Below, piece after piece: positions 13,981 to 26,568 of a DNA stretch of 64,000 bases. Position numbers and translations under genes: made by a program. Source of the stretch: Lanius collurio (Eukaryota; Chordata; Aves; Passeriformes; Laniidae). The DNA is taken from positions 3,136,326-3,200,325 of the forward strand of contig JACBWW010000048.1 of NCBI GenBank assembly GCA_020086605.1, written 5' to 3'. Positions within the stretch are counted from its first letter, which is position 1. Each line of letters begins with the position of its first letter. Below the pieces are notes generated by a model. That model was not told where the DNA came from. It saw only the letters and a program-made list of their open reading frames with translations, and did no database searches.

Positions 13981-14061
13981 GGTCTGATCTTGCAGTTCTT
14001 GCTCAGGCAAAATTGACATCAATGGGAGTTTAGCCTGAGTAAGGAATGCTGGATCAAGTTC
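13981..14061. mobile_element. Palindromic MITE relic (CTGATCTTGCAG type)
   Basis: The left arm is CTGATCTTGCAGTTCTTGCT followed by CAGGCAAAATT. The right arm contains TAGCCTGAGTAAGGAATGCT and GGATCAAG, which is its reverse complement with scattered mismatches over about 30 bp. The centre CATCAATGGGAG matches the self-complementary core of a widespread amniote MITE that I know from turtle, crocodile and bird sequence. The element is non-coding. Arm divergence suggests great age. The call rests on the internal palindrome, which is directly visible, plus the remembered consensus. Confidence 0.7.
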
Positions 14062-16710
14062 AAAGATTAGCAGGAAAATAAAAACAGGCAGGAGAAACCC
14101 AAAACAACTCAGTTCTGAAGAACTGGGACCCACGTACCAATAGTTATGGTTGTAAGTATACAAATATAATTGTATGATACTTATAACTAATCTGTAGTGA
14201 AGAAATGAGAGTTTAACCTGAAGCATACATGTAAGTGTTAGAAAATAATTTAGACACTTCCAGTGCTGCCAGTATTTAAACTTCTGAAGACTGTTTCCAC
14301 TCTGCGTTGCCATGCAACTGAAACTTTCTTAACAGTTTTCACAAAATGTTTTGAAATTTTTTGATTAAATTCTTTTTCTAAAAGTTATGTTTTGGTTAGT
14401 TTATCTTTTATGTCCATGCTTTCACAATCTGTAGCCAATGAGCATGCAATCAAGAAGTCTTTTAAACACCTCATTGCTATAGAGCAATCTCCACAAATGT
14501 TTCAGTTTGGTAAAAACAGCACGTCATGAAATTTCATTTTGCTAAGAAACATTCAGACAAGTTCTGTTAGGTATTCTAAAATGGTTGTGGCATACAGAAA
14601 GGGGCTAGAAGGATGATACAAGCCATGTTTTTTACCATCTGTTTCTCCCTATGGTAGGATGTCTTCCCCATTCAAGCATTCATAGTTTTGATCTGTGAGG
14701 CACATTCATTATTGGTCCTGGGATATCATCCAGGCATTTGAGTAAATGATTCAGACATATCACCTCTTTATCAGAATGAGAATGAGATTTGCAGTCTCTT
14801 CCTCCTTCAATGCTCTATTTTCCACAGGCAAGGCCAGAGAGAAGATGCAACCTGCTTTACCTATCTGACAGAGCATGGTCTGAAACATCCCACAAGTAAA
14901 TCTGGAGCCATCCAGACAGCTCTTTAGCACACTTGTCCTTAAAAGTTCTGTTTATTGCTTCCTCTCCTTTCTTTCACTTACCTGTCTTGAATTTAAAAAC
15001 ACATGTAGGAACTAATGAAACAAACCACACTGTGAGTTTTCACTGGAGTTTCACAGGGAGGTTCCCTCCATCCTTTTTAAGGTTCTTAGGGAAAAACCCA
15101 TACTTGGGTATGTGGGCAAGAACTCCCTCACCTCCTAAAAGCCATGCCTAAATCCAGAGATCAACCCCTCAACTCCAAGAGCCAAACATGAAATTTCTAG
15201 CTCACCTTTGATCTAGTCATGGGCATCTAGTTTAAAGTAGTCATCAAGTCTCCCTTTGCAGTCAAAGGAGAGTGTCCTAAGGAACCCACCTTTACTGAGC
15301 ACTTAGCATTGCTGAGATGAACAGTCCTTCCAAGAGAGTGCTCGCTCTTTCTACCAACACAAACCACAAACTTCTAGATGATCACAGGTAGGTGTGCTGT
15401 ATCAACCCTAATGTCACTCCTCTGGGTGATAGCCACAGCTTTCTCCTCTCATGACAGCTTAAAAATCATCCACTAATCCTTTAGATGCCCCTCCACTTGT
15501 AGAGTTCCTATAAAAATCCCCATGACTTCTCATCTTGCGGGATCTGAAAATCACAAAATAAATGAACAATACAAGATCAAGAACAGACCAGCAAGTAGAT
15601 AAATTACAAACTGTGAGGTTTTTACTAGTTTATTTGAAATTTATCATTTATTAGTACAAAAAAAAAAAAGTGTATAAGCACCCAAGAAACATGAATTCAT
15701 TTGTTCAAAGAAAGTACAGAGCTGTATAAGTTAAAGGATGTGGCAATGTTATGAGTTAGGTGATATGTTTATTATTTGTTTAGTTAATTGGATTGAAAAA
15801 CCATTGGCTGGGTTAGACATACCACTGTTAATAGGTAAAAAGATTATAGTCCAAGTCCCATAGAGCTTGCTGTCTGTGTGATTATTCATGAGATTACTTA
15901 CTGATTTTTGAAAGGGGTGGCTGACTCTGTAGAATTTATCTTTAATATTTTTATATACTTTATATATTTTTCCTTGAAAATATTATTACACGCTTTATTG
16001 TTAAATTTTAGTTTAAGCTATAACTGAGCTTTCTATATTGTAGTGATTTTTGAGGATCTATTAGTGGATTAAAAAATTCCCATGCTACTCTCTTTCCTAC
16101 AGTGACTCTTTTTAATTCCATTAATAGTACAGCAGTTAATGTTAAAAACTATAATGTTAAAAATACAGAACAATATATTTCTCAGTTAAAGTCAAAATAA
16201 GGGACATGTTGAAAAACATTGGTGCAGGACACGCAAGGATGAACTGGTTAAATGCTGTAGTTTAAAGTGATTAAGCTTAACATTTTCTTTAACACAAATA
16301 CCACTTGTTCTCATGACTCAGCATTGCTCACCTGAGCTATTGGCAGTAGAATGCCCTAATACTTCCTTTGGAGGAACTCACATAAGTGTAGTTTAAAAGA
16401 GCGACCTTTTTTTTTTTGTTGTTGTTGTTGTTGCCATAAGGGAAAACCAGAGCAGGAGACAGTGAAATTCAGTGGGTTTTAAATTATGGTTCAGGGATTA
16501 AAGCAATTACTTTTAAAGAGTCATAAACTGGTATGTTGCTGAATTTGTCTCTTTCCTCCCTCAAGCTGTCATACCCCAGGCAATTGCCTTCCCATCACGT
16601 ATATCATTACTTCTCATCTCTCCAACCAATGAGAACATCTCTCAGGCAGGGACACACTCAAAATGAGGAAAGACTTTAAAGCCATTTCCAGGCCATCCTC
16701 CTTTTTCAGA
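14062..16710. other. Non-coding unique sequence upstream of the assembly gap
   Basis: No gene or clear transposon is seen. There are short A runs (15659-15669) and the T/GTT microsatellite at 16407-16433. The sequence immediately before the gap is ordinary unique DNA. Confidence 0.65.
16407..16433. repeat. Poly-T followed by (GTT)n
   Basis: About eleven T residues are followed by five to six GTT units. This is a simple low-complexity tract. Confidence 0.85.
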
Positions 16711-17069
16711 NNNNNNNNNNNNNNNNNNNNNNNNNNNNNNNNNNNNNNNNNNNNNNNNNNNNNNNNNNNNNNNNNNNNNNNNNNNNNNNNNNNNNNNNNN
16801 NNNNNNNNNNNNNNNNNNNNNNNNNNNNNNNNNNNNNNNNNNNNNNNNNNNNNNNNNNNNNNNNNNNNNNNNNNNNNNNNNNNNNNNNNNNNNNNNNNNN
16901 NNNNNNNNNNNNNNNNNNNNNNNNNNNNNNNNNNNNNNNNNNNNNNNNNNNNNNNNNNNNNNNNNNNNNNNNNNNNNNNNNNNNNNNNNNNNNNNNNNNN
17001 NNNNNNNNNNNNNNNNNNNNNNNNNNNNNNNNNNNNNNNNNNNNNNNNNNNNNNNNNNNNNNNNNNNNN
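16711..17069. other. Assembly gap (run of N)
   Basis: The run contains 359 undetermined bases. The first resolved bases on the right are a poly-A run (17070-17081), so the gap may be caused by or end in an A-rich low-complexity or repeat tail. Open frames that appear to cross it are artefacts of reading N as an unknown residue. Confidence 0.99.
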
Positions 17070-19384
17070 AAAAAAAAAAAAGAAAAAGCCTTATTAGCCA
17101 AAAAACAACCCCCCTCAAATTAGAATTTCCTCTTCTGTTTTTGAAAAGAACAGAGTTACTCTTACAGTAGATCTGGACTCATCATCAGGATTTCTGAGAT
17201 TTATAACTGGGCTTTGGGGGTAGCACAAACAGTGCTGTTGAAGCTTAGAGGAAAAACAAGAATAATAATTGTTCTAATAATTTTTTACTAACGAAACACA
17301 TGGTTTTAATATATTTTTATACTGCTTTTAGCATCTCATACAATAAGTAGATCACTATGAAGTAATAAAATGCAAAGTACTATCTAATGATTTCAAATTC
17401 ACTCACGGCTTGTTGAGAATTTGGGAAATGGAATTAATATACAGACTGTTTTCTCTTTAATGTTTATAAGGCATCTTTGATTCCCAGAGAGTACACACAC
17501 ACCTTTCAGAACACACAGGCATGTCAGTATATTTTCAACTTAAAAAATTTTTGTAAGTTAAAATTTTGCTTACAGTTATTTTAATAAAATAATCTGTCTT
17601 GAAAAAGTGCTAAATAAGATCAGTTTAGTAGATAGCTAGGGCATGAATTCCTTGGAAAAAACTAACCTAGTAAAAATTTTCGGTCAAATAATTGAAGTAT
17701 TCTGCTATAGATTTTTCAGTCTACAGTATCCACTGAGTTCTGCAGTCTGAAAGTCCACTGCACCTTCAGGAAAGAAACCTCTGGTGCATGGGTATTTACT
17801 GTTAGGGAAGTCCAGCTTCAAACCCATGGAAAATCTCCTCCAAGTATCAGGGAGGCTATGACTGTATCTCTGATATTTTTGCAGAAGAATTCACTTTGTA
17901 AAAGTAGTCCAGCTCCAAGTGTCTAGGAGTGCAGTAAGAACATCCCATTGTATTAGAAGCCAGGGGACCCCAGCCAGGTTTAGCTATCATCTTCTGATTC
18001 ATGAGGATGCTGCCCAACATGCCTTAACTGTAGTCAGGGGCACTCTAAATTACTGTCCATCATTTTCAAAAGACTAAAAGTGTGTATATTTTTGTCTTGG
18101 TTTTGTAAAATGCAGGGAAATGTGTGGCTCCTAACTCATCATATGTACGTGACACAATCATCAAAAGCAGCATCTGGGTTTGAATGATCAGGAAGAAAAT
18201 AAAACCTGTTGTCAGAGCCTGGAGGTCCTTGCAAGAGCTTAGGGAAATTGAATGAATGTTATTGAATACCCATTCCAAATACTATATTTATTTTGCAACT
18301 TCCAATTTTAAAACTAACACACATCTGGAGGGACAGATTCACTGGTCTGCCTTGGCTGTCCTGCACTGTTTGGGTGACATAAAACATCTGTAAACTTGAA
18401 TTGACTGGGCTTGTTGGGGTTGACTCCCTGTCGGGTTTACAGCTGCTTCACGTTGCCAGAGCAGTTCAGAAAGTCTAAATAGACAGGTCTATCCCTTCTT
18501 GCTGCTGTGAGGCACAGGGCAGGGCAGGTGAGAATCAGAGCCACTGGCAAGAAACAAGCATTATTTCTAGTGGGAAAGAATAATTATATAAGGGTGGAGT
18601 TAGAAAAAAATTATATTTGTTGTGTGCAATTTTAGGGGAGGAAAAGCAAGTGAGTAAAACTTCTCTGGAATATTTTTCCAGGTTTAAATAAAATCACTGA
18701 CAGTTTCCTGTACACTGGTATGCTCTCTGCTGTTACATATATAGTTTAAAGGAAATATGGTGGATCACAGTGGGAATTAGCACCAGAATCTGTTAATGGC
18801 TTTATGTGTTGACTGTTGATTGCATCTAAGAGCTGTTCCTAAGGAATTTTAATATCTTTGTTGTTCCCAGGAATGTCTTGTTAGTAGGTCCCTATGTTTT
18901 ATGAATGGAGACATGCAGACCAAATGTCTGCTGACAGGCAAGGACAGAAGGTGAATGTGGGGAACAGTCACGTGCCATTCCATGGCAAAGGACAAACATG
19001 TTAGTACATGCATTAAAAATGTAGTAGCAGTGCACTGTGTCAGTATATATATTTTAGTTTTAGTGTGAGTACATGTTTCAAACTGCGTCATTCTCTTCTT
19101 GGCTTTCTTTTAACAACCAGTAGCTGCGGCTCCATAAATAGCTCCTGACCTTACCAAAATATAGTTGTAGTCTTCTCACTGCAGGCATTAGGTCACTCAT
19201 GGTTAATGAGCGCATTAGATAATAGATGTTAACTCTAGCACACTGCAGTGTTTCAGCAGAGTGCATTCCCTAGCAATGAACACAAAGTGTCACTGTGACC
19301 ACACACTAATAATTCCAAGAAATCTAGAAACTTTTGCCTAATTTTAAATTTATTTACTTGTCATATGTGTGCTCATTTGGAACT

Positions 19385-19700
19385 CCTAGCGTTAATTATC
19401 TTTGCTCCAAGTTGGGCCACTCTGGAATTCCAATTATCTTAATTTTTACAATTCATATCTCTGAGGTCTTAGTGTACTTTGGAACTGAAGTCTAGGCTGT
19501 ACATAATCAAGGCAGGAAAGAGACAGGTGGCAATATTGTACATTTCAATTGCCTTGTCTGATGTGCCCCTTTTGTAGAGTAATGAACATTGGAGAAACAA
19601 ATTGGTCTGTCAGAGTCAATAACAACCCAATGCCCTGAGCTGCTGGTCACTAATGCTTCCTGTACTTAATCAATATGCTGCAGGAGATGTTCTGTTCAAA
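19385..19700. promoter_or_regulatory. Candidate conserved non-coding element
   Basis: The segment is complex and rich in AATTA/ATTATC motifs (GTTAATTATC, CCAATTATC, CAATTGCC, TTAATCAATATGC). It lacks simple repeats and any sign of coding. This resembles known vertebrate developmental enhancers in texture only. No alignment was possible. Confidence 0.22.
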
Positions 19701-20923
19701 ACAGTTAAAGATGAGCAGCAGCAGCAGATTTGGCAGCAGGACTGGGAGAGTTAGTGAAAACATTCACAGGGTTGGAGTTTCCTTGTGCTAGGGAAGAGAC
19801 AAGCCAAATATAAACAAAGTGCTTAAAGGAAAACCCACAAAGAAGCAAAGACTCCCACTGTCCTGTTGGTAGAGGAGGAAGAGGAGGTCAGTTCTCTGCT
19901 CCAAATGAGTAAACAGAAGATTATTTCTACAAGAAAGCACAGCAGTAGAAGACAACACTATACATCTCCACAACTGAACCTTTAAAACAATCAACATGAG
20001 AAGTAAGAAATTGAGAAGAATTAATTTTTTTTTCCTTCAGTCATGATCAGAAAGCCTGAGTTACCAATGCAATTGGTTTTGGTATCAATGTTCAAGAAAA
20101 CAAATTGCTATTTTAAACAAACTGTAAGAAAAGCAAAACAAATAGGGAGAGTCTTAAATCATGTCCATAAGTAGCTTCTGAAACAATTAAGTAAGCAAAC
20201 AGAAAACAATTTCTGAGCAGGAAAAGGATAAAAGGTGATTTATGCCTAACACACTAGATCAACAATTTTTTTCAATGGGTCTTATGACAATAAATCTGGA
20301 CAGCTGAAGGGTACTTGTGATTGTGCACTCAGGAAAAAACAGAAGATAACAAGAATAGATAAAACCCCTTTTCTTACTGAAAACTAAAGCTCAAAACAGC
20401 AACTTATGCCTGTGTGTTTATGTCCTGAAATACAGTCTTAGTGGTTGGAGCAGACTATTAAGGAAGTCCTTTTCCAGACTGCACCTTGCCTGGACAGCAG
20501 GTTGGGAGCTTCCAGATCTCTTGAAAAAGGTCAATAAATAAGTCTACATCAACTTATTCCTAGGAGTTTGAAAGCATATATATGCAAGCTACACTTTGAC
20601 TTGCTTGATGGTGGGAAATATATAGCTATCACAGAACTGAGATGGACCAGTCCCTGTCTTGAAAACCTGACAACAATGGGAAATAAAAAGAGTTGGAACA
20701 AGGAAAGCTTGACAGGAGTTAACATTCACAGAGAATCTCATAAAGATTTTCAGGTTAGGACTGTGATAACTTTATCAGTCTGAAGGTCAGTTGTTTCTGG
20801 TCTAAGCTAGACATTTATGCATTCAAAAGTTTACTGAAATAAATAGATATTTCCAAAGGTTAGTACATCCCATGTAATTTTTACAAATTTTGTAGGATGA
20901 AAAGTACTTAACTTTCTCCACTG

Positions 20924-20975
20924 AGAGCCCAATCCCATCTTTTGTAAGTACTCAGGAAGTTCCTCTCTGACTTCT
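20924..20975. mobile_element. Possible half of a MITE relic
   Basis: GAGCCCAATCCCATC, then GTAAGTACTCAGGAAGTTCC and CTGACTTC, follow the order of one arm of the CCAATCCTGC...TTACTCAGG-type amniote MITE, also seen at 13981-14061. The match is imperfect and only one arm is present, so the call is tentative. Confidence 0.35.
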
Positions 20976-21479
20976 TCCAATTTTACTTTAAACTGGAATT
21001 TTTACCTTCTTTCATGACAGAGAGTTTTTATGGATAAGGATGGCATTTGATGAAAATTTGCAGAAATAGTCTATTGTTTCCCTAAGAAAAGAATAAAGAT
21101 AATGAGAACTGGGTAAATAATCCTTCATAGGCTGATAATTTTTAAAACTTGTAAATAATTCCTATGAATAGTTTATTTTTTCATTGGAGAAGGATTGGGA
21201 GAGTAGATGAGAGGATTGGATCCATGAGTCACAGAGTTTGACACATATTTTGTTTTCAGAATAAAATATTTATCCTGTTGAAAAAAATATTGGGACAAGA
21301 TCATATTTTAAAATTACTCACTCAAAATAAGTTTGTCTTCCAACAAATTTAAAGCACAGAAATAGAGAAGTTCTCGTGAAAGATCTACAGATTTAGCTCT
21401 AAATGTATTTCTATCCCTTTATAAAAACCTAAGAAAGAAATGTTTATTTTCAGCAGCCGTTCCTTAAGTATGCTCATTG

Positions 21480-21940
21480 TTAGTTGGCTTGACAAACAAA
21501 GAAGAAATGATCCAAACCAACCCAGTAGACTGGAAAATGCTATAGCCAAACTCCTCTTCACCCTGGAGAATCCCAGTTATTCACAATTATTATGCCAACT
21601 TACGTACCTCTGAACAAACACTAAAATCCAATTCTTTCATCAGTGGTGGAATAGCAGCAGCTACAACTGACACAAGAGCAGAAAGAACTGTTGCAGATTC
21701 CCAGGACAGAGAATGAAATTAAGGAAACAGTGTTTGTGTTGAAAGCGGGAAAGCCTACGCCCCCGATGGATTTGCTGTAGAATTTTTAAATACATTTGAA
21801 AGTGAAATCATATCAGGCTTACAGGACTATGTCACCAAGCTTTTGAGAGGATCGCTCCCAGACTCCCATAGGGAAGTAACCGCCTTTCTGCTTCTCAAAC
21901 TGGATTACGATCCTCTGGAGGGGATATCCTTTCGGTAATT
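21480..21940 (+). pseudogene. Decayed L1-clade LINE reverse-transcriptase fragment
   Basis: Three overlapping plus-strand frames, joined by frameshifts, read as consecutive pieces of an L1-type ORF2. The first, from 21585, gives NYYANLRTSEQ, matching the segment just upstream of the RT domain. The second, from 21667, gives LTQEQKELLQIP and continues to KAGKP before a stop at 21778. The third, from 21744, gives SGKAYAPDGFAVEF, corresponding to the canonical GKAPGPDGFPVEFYK motif of RT block 1, and runs through LLLKLDYDPLEG to a stop near 21936. The region before 21585 (SWLDKQRRN) may be the preceding linker. The catalytic block with the YxDD motif is not found downstream, so only the front of the RT domain survives. 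It is non-functional, with at least two frameshifts plus stops. The VEFLNTF and LTQEQ signatures favour L1 or the related Tx1 group over CR1, whose equivalent reads differently. Confidence 0.72.
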
Positions 21941-22666
21941 AAGGTTACAACCACAGTCCCATTTTGTGGCTGATTTTGATCTTCCATATGAAACTTCGGT
22001 ATGACTACTTGATAAAGTCCAACAAATTAACCAGAGAATCTGCTCCAATCATACAGAAATATACATTAGTATCTCTTATTTCTAGCCATTTTTACAAAAA
22101 CACACAGATGTACAATTTTTTGTCCACAAATATTTAACACAAATTTCTCTTAAACTATTTAAACACATTGTTCTCAGGAAACAACTATATTTAATTGCCA
22201 GTTGTCATGCCACAAAAAGAAGGAGAAAGGACATTTTGTCTGAGTTTCAATAGGTTTAAACTTTAACAAATGTCCTCCAACTGGAAAAATACAGCAACAA
22301 AACAAAGCAGAAAAATTGTATTTACCCAGGCAAAATATCTCCCCATTAACTTGAGCAATGATAATGGAAAGATGGATTTTACACTCTCTATTAACTCAGG
22401 TGAAATAAACAGTGAGCAGAACTCTTACACTATCCAGTAATTCTTCTTAGCCATTTCAAATTTAGGCAGAATGATATGCTCCCTTACTAAGCCTCAAGAC
22501 AATTGTGGTGGTTTTTTTTTTATAAAAAGACAAGATTTAGCAATTTTTTGCTAATAATTTGACTGCACCTCAGGCTGACAAGCCTCATTTACATATGCAT
22601 CTCCATGTAAGTCAAAGGATCTATTTCCTATTTCTGGTGGCCTTAAGAAAATAGTACAGGACCTCA

Positions 22667-22696
22667 CTTATCAATGACCTTCATGTCATTGATAAG
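22667..22696. repeat. Perfect 12-bp inverted repeat with paired GATA-type sites
   Basis: CTTATCAATGAC is followed by a 6-nt loop CTTCAT and GTCATTGATAAG, the exact reverse complement. Each arm contains TGATAAG on one strand, a good match to the WGATAR motif bound by GATA factors, so the hairpin is also a pair of divergent GATA sites. A perfect 12-bp stem with so short a loop is uncommon by chance. It may be a transposon remnant, a recent inverted duplication or a binding-site pair. The structure is certain; the role is unknown. Confidence 0.85.
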
Positions 22697-25600
22697 AATA
22701 TTCTGGTGCCATAGAAACACGTGTGAACAGAAAAGACTTTTGAAAATTTACCAAAGCCTAACCTGCTGGCACATGCATAATGTCCTGAAGCATTTTAAAG
22801 CAGGCCAGAGAGTATCTCCTGTTTGTCCACTTATTAACAGCCCTCTTCTCCCTGAGGCCCTTGAAGGCAACCTCTATTAATTGTGGAATGATTTTGACAT
22901 GATGACTCTCAAGGATATTTGTAATGAAAGAATATTTAGGCCCTTTGAGAGATTAGTGAAATATAAGCCATACACGAAAACAACACGTTTATAGATATTT
23001 ACAAATAAGACATTATCTGTGGGAGATAAATTGAGGAATTTTTGTACCCCTGAGTTCATTCCCTTCGAATGCTAGCTTTTAATTATGGATAAAGACCATG
23101 AAAAGAATCTGCACTTGATATCCTTTTAGGATGAATTAATTCAGGGGAGATAAAAGCTAAGATCAAGTGCAAAAGCGATCTGGATCAAAAATTCTTTCAT
23201 GAAGAATGGATTGAGAAGTGTAATCAAACAAAAACAATCTCCATTAGTGTAAGATACCAAATGTTTATATTTAATGTTGTTCATAGAATATGTATGACTA
23301 TGGAAAGTATGTGCAAAGTAAATAGTGACAATAATGATACATATATAAAATGTAATTTTGAAAAGCAGTCTCAGCATGTGTGATAGGACTCAAAGCATTC
23401 AGCAACTCTGACACAAGGTTGCAGAATTTGGCAGAGCTGTTCTACAAATTTGTATGTTGCTTATATTAGCTTGCCTCATCATCTGTCTGACCTCTTTTTA
23501 GACAGATGCAAAATCAGGTTTGTGGACATTGTGTTGCCTGCTGCTAGGGTATTTATTATAAAGTGTAAATCAAACATTCAATTTGGGGGCTGCAAGGGGG
23601 GTGAGAGAGGTAGAGGTGGGGTAGTTAAATCTGGCAGAAACATTTCATCTGGAAAAAAAAATAACTAGTGAAGAAGCTAGAATCCCTAAAATATGTTGAT
23701 AAAATATGGAATGTTAGAATAATTAGATTGGAGTTAAACCAGAGAAGATGATCTATAGACTACATTACCATCCTTGTTTATAATAAGGAAAGAAAAATAT
23801 CTATCAAATAAAATAAACTCACATATGTTTTAAGTCAGCTTTGCTGTGGAAATACTTTCTACAGCCATCTAAAACCCTTTAACTTTTCCAAATACTAAAC
23901 TCAATTTTATGTATTTGCACCTAAAAAAAAATCTTCGTCCTCATTGTTCCAGACATGCAGAAATAATGACAAGATGTGAGGGATGTGGTTTAATTTGTCG
24001 GTGACTTTATTAACTGAACTCACCTGGGAATCATTCAGCAATAACATACTCGGTGCAGGTCATCATTTCTTCTTCACTTGTTTCCACACATTTGGGGAGA
24101 GCTGTCACTCACAGCAGGGACCTCACTGCCCTCCCCTGCAAGGAAGATTAAAAGCTGTAAAGAGGGTGCTGCCTATTTGCTGCAAGAGCCTCTCTTCCTT
24201 AGCCTCTTCAGCAAGCAGGCTGCTCTTTGATTTGCTTCTAACCCTGGTTTATCAAGGAAGGAGGTGCCCTGGGGAGCAAACACAGGCACTGGTTACCTGC
24301 CACCAGGAAACACCAGCAATCAGCTTGGCTGCCCTGTCCAGGTTCCCAGCTAGCTAATCATTCTCATGACAACCAGAAATACAAGTGAGGAGGTGGAGCC
24401 CTCTTCCCTGGATGGCTTGTGTATCCCAATGATTGTTGTTTCTTTTTAGGAGTTCATAAGAGGTGTTCCCATCCCTGAACACATCCAGCCTCTTCATAGT
24501 TCATGGACCTTTGAGATCTTGCTCACCTGTTCAAACCTTTTGGTCTGATAGCACACATCCCCCACCACTCATAATAACATTCTCACTCACAGCACTACCT
24601 TTCAACTTCTTTCTCCATTCCCCAGTTCCTTTTTATACAAAGTGCACTGGATTTACCTTCTGGCAAAAACCTCTCCTTTCAGTGGAATCCTATTGAACTG
24701 GTTAATGGATTATCCAACATTCAAGACCCACCTCCCACCACTTAATTTGTCTTTAAAAATAAATAAGTTCTGGCAAGGAATAAGGAGTTTGCTGTATCAC
24801 CACCTGTCTTAGTCAATGCCTGAAATCTTGCCAGTTTATAAAGAATGAGCAGAGATACCTTCTCTGTCTCTAAACTGAACGTATTATTTGAATGATGGAG
24901 TGAAGGACTATTTCTTTCACTGACAGGTGTCCCTACTGGCAGGTGTGTTGTACACGTTGGGTTGTATACGTTCTCAAATCTACCTTTCCTGGAAATAAAA
25001 ATGGGATAAAGTACTTCACAGAAAGATTGGAATCCACAAAAAATGTAAATCCCAGATCACATTTACTCAATATCTCATGGGGAAAGGATTAATAGTACCT
25101 CTTTGAACCTCAGGTCATGGTTAGCATGGACGGTTTATGGAAAATTTTTGACCTCTGCTGTATGCCCACAAGTGCCTCAGTTTACCAGTTGCTGCCTGAG
25201 ACTTTAACCACAGCTGCTCTGGCACTCCCCTTTTTCAATGTTAGTGCTCAGTTTTGAGAGCTTAGCTGGATAATTTTAATTTTCCCAGGGCTCAGTTCAT
25301 GTCTTTGACCACAGATATCTACTACCATCTGAGACACTGAGATGTTTGGTGGCATGCTGCTGCTCAAGAAAGGAACTTGTGCCACACCCATGAACCCTAA
25401 GAGGATTCACCCAACACTATGGGAGTGTCTCAAATGTGCCAGGTAACTCTATAGGCAGGTGTCAGCAAGCCCCTAAACTTCAACATTTGCATTATCTTCT
25501 ATTCTGTTGTATGAATCTTCATCATTGCTTTTACAGCCATAGCTTGGTTTGTCCAAGAGTGGCTATCTCGTTATTGAGGTCTGTGAAATTTTCTTTCCAC

Positions 25601-26503
25601 TTATCCAGCAACACTGCTTGCAAAAAACTTTTGCTCAATCCCTAGCCCAGACAAAGACAAGCTGTCACCTATGGGGATGTGCATCTTGCCACATGAGCAT
25701 TCCATGTGAGAAAAGATCTCTCAGCGGTCTCTTTTCCCTGTTTCTCTCCCCCCGCTCTCTTTCTCCCTGCAGCTGGATCCTAGATACTGATACTGTAACA
25801 TTTTTCTGCCTAAGCTGACTTTTCCTCCTTTTCTGTTTTCATCACTTTCATAGCTGCCACGAGGCTACTCTCCAGATGCTGTGTATAGTTCCAGAGTGGA
25901 CAGTATAAGGACTGGAACATTTTCATCTTTTCCAACCCGCACAGGGAAAGGGCACAGAGTCCCATTACATTGTGCATTTAAGCTTCCTTTTGTCTATGCA
26001 TGTGAAAAGTTTTATCTTGATCTGCTCAAGCCCTGCTACTTTTTCTGCACCCAATTTCCTCAACAGGTACCTTCTGACCCTGAGCCAGAAGAAAAGCCAA
26101 AAAAAAAGTTCAGCTGAAGTATCAGCCATGCTGCTCTTGTTCCTACTTTTCCACCTGCAAGGAAAGTTTCCATTAAATATTTTTTGAGCCCTACTAATAC
26201 TGGGCCACAGCCACCAATTCCCTCACTACAAACTGACACAGGGCTTAAGACAGGTCCCCAGTTTATCTTCTAGGGGCCCCTGGAGCCTGATGTAAGAAGC
26301 ATTTGCGTCTGCGTGCAGTTAGTAAGTTCCTTTGCTGCCTCCTTGTTGGTAGTGGCTGTATTTGCTTTCTCCCAGGTGCATTGAGCAAACCATTTGTTTA
26401 CCATCTTCTCCTCTTCCCTTCACCTACTCCTCAGCAAGATGTCAGCTCAGGCACTATATCCCTTTCTTCTTATTTTTTCAGACAAACCCTCTCCCTCCAC
26501 AAC

Positions 26504-26568
26504 GCTTCTGCTCCCACTGAAGCTAACTGGAGATTGGCCATTTATCCAAGCCAACAGGGACTGCGAAA
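26504..26568. mobile_element. MITE relic (CTCCCACTGAAG type)
   Basis: CTTCTGCTCCCACTGAAG, then GATTGGCCATT and CCAACAGGGACTGCG, follow the arrangement of an amniote palindromic MITE whose core alternates CTCCCATTGAAGTCAATGG-like and TTGCCATTGACTTCAATGG-like blocks. Several substitutions have accumulated. The assignment is from memory of the consensus and is moderate. Confidence 0.42.

Larger units (their letters stand above)
17070..21479. other. Non-coding unique sequence
   Basis: No gene is recognised. 18331-18490 contains phrases such as GGTTTACAGCTGCTTCACG that hint at an old dispersed repeat, but I cannot name it. 19385-19700 looks like a conserved non-coding stretch: it contains GTTAATTATC and CCAATTATCTTAATT and is complex, with no simple repeats. 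A possible MITE half lies at 20924-20975. Confidence 0.6.

Noticed and set aside
13852..14313. 153-codon minus-strand frame
   Set aside because: It runs through a MITE relic, shows no domain, and has low-complexity hydrophobic composition.
16642..17118. Open frames of 131-158 codons crossing the gap
   Set aside because: They consist almost wholly of unknown residues from the N run; the flanking residues carry no domain.
18331..18490. Unnamed dispersed-repeat texture
   Set aside because: Word similarity to an archosaur repeat is vague and no inverted ends were found.
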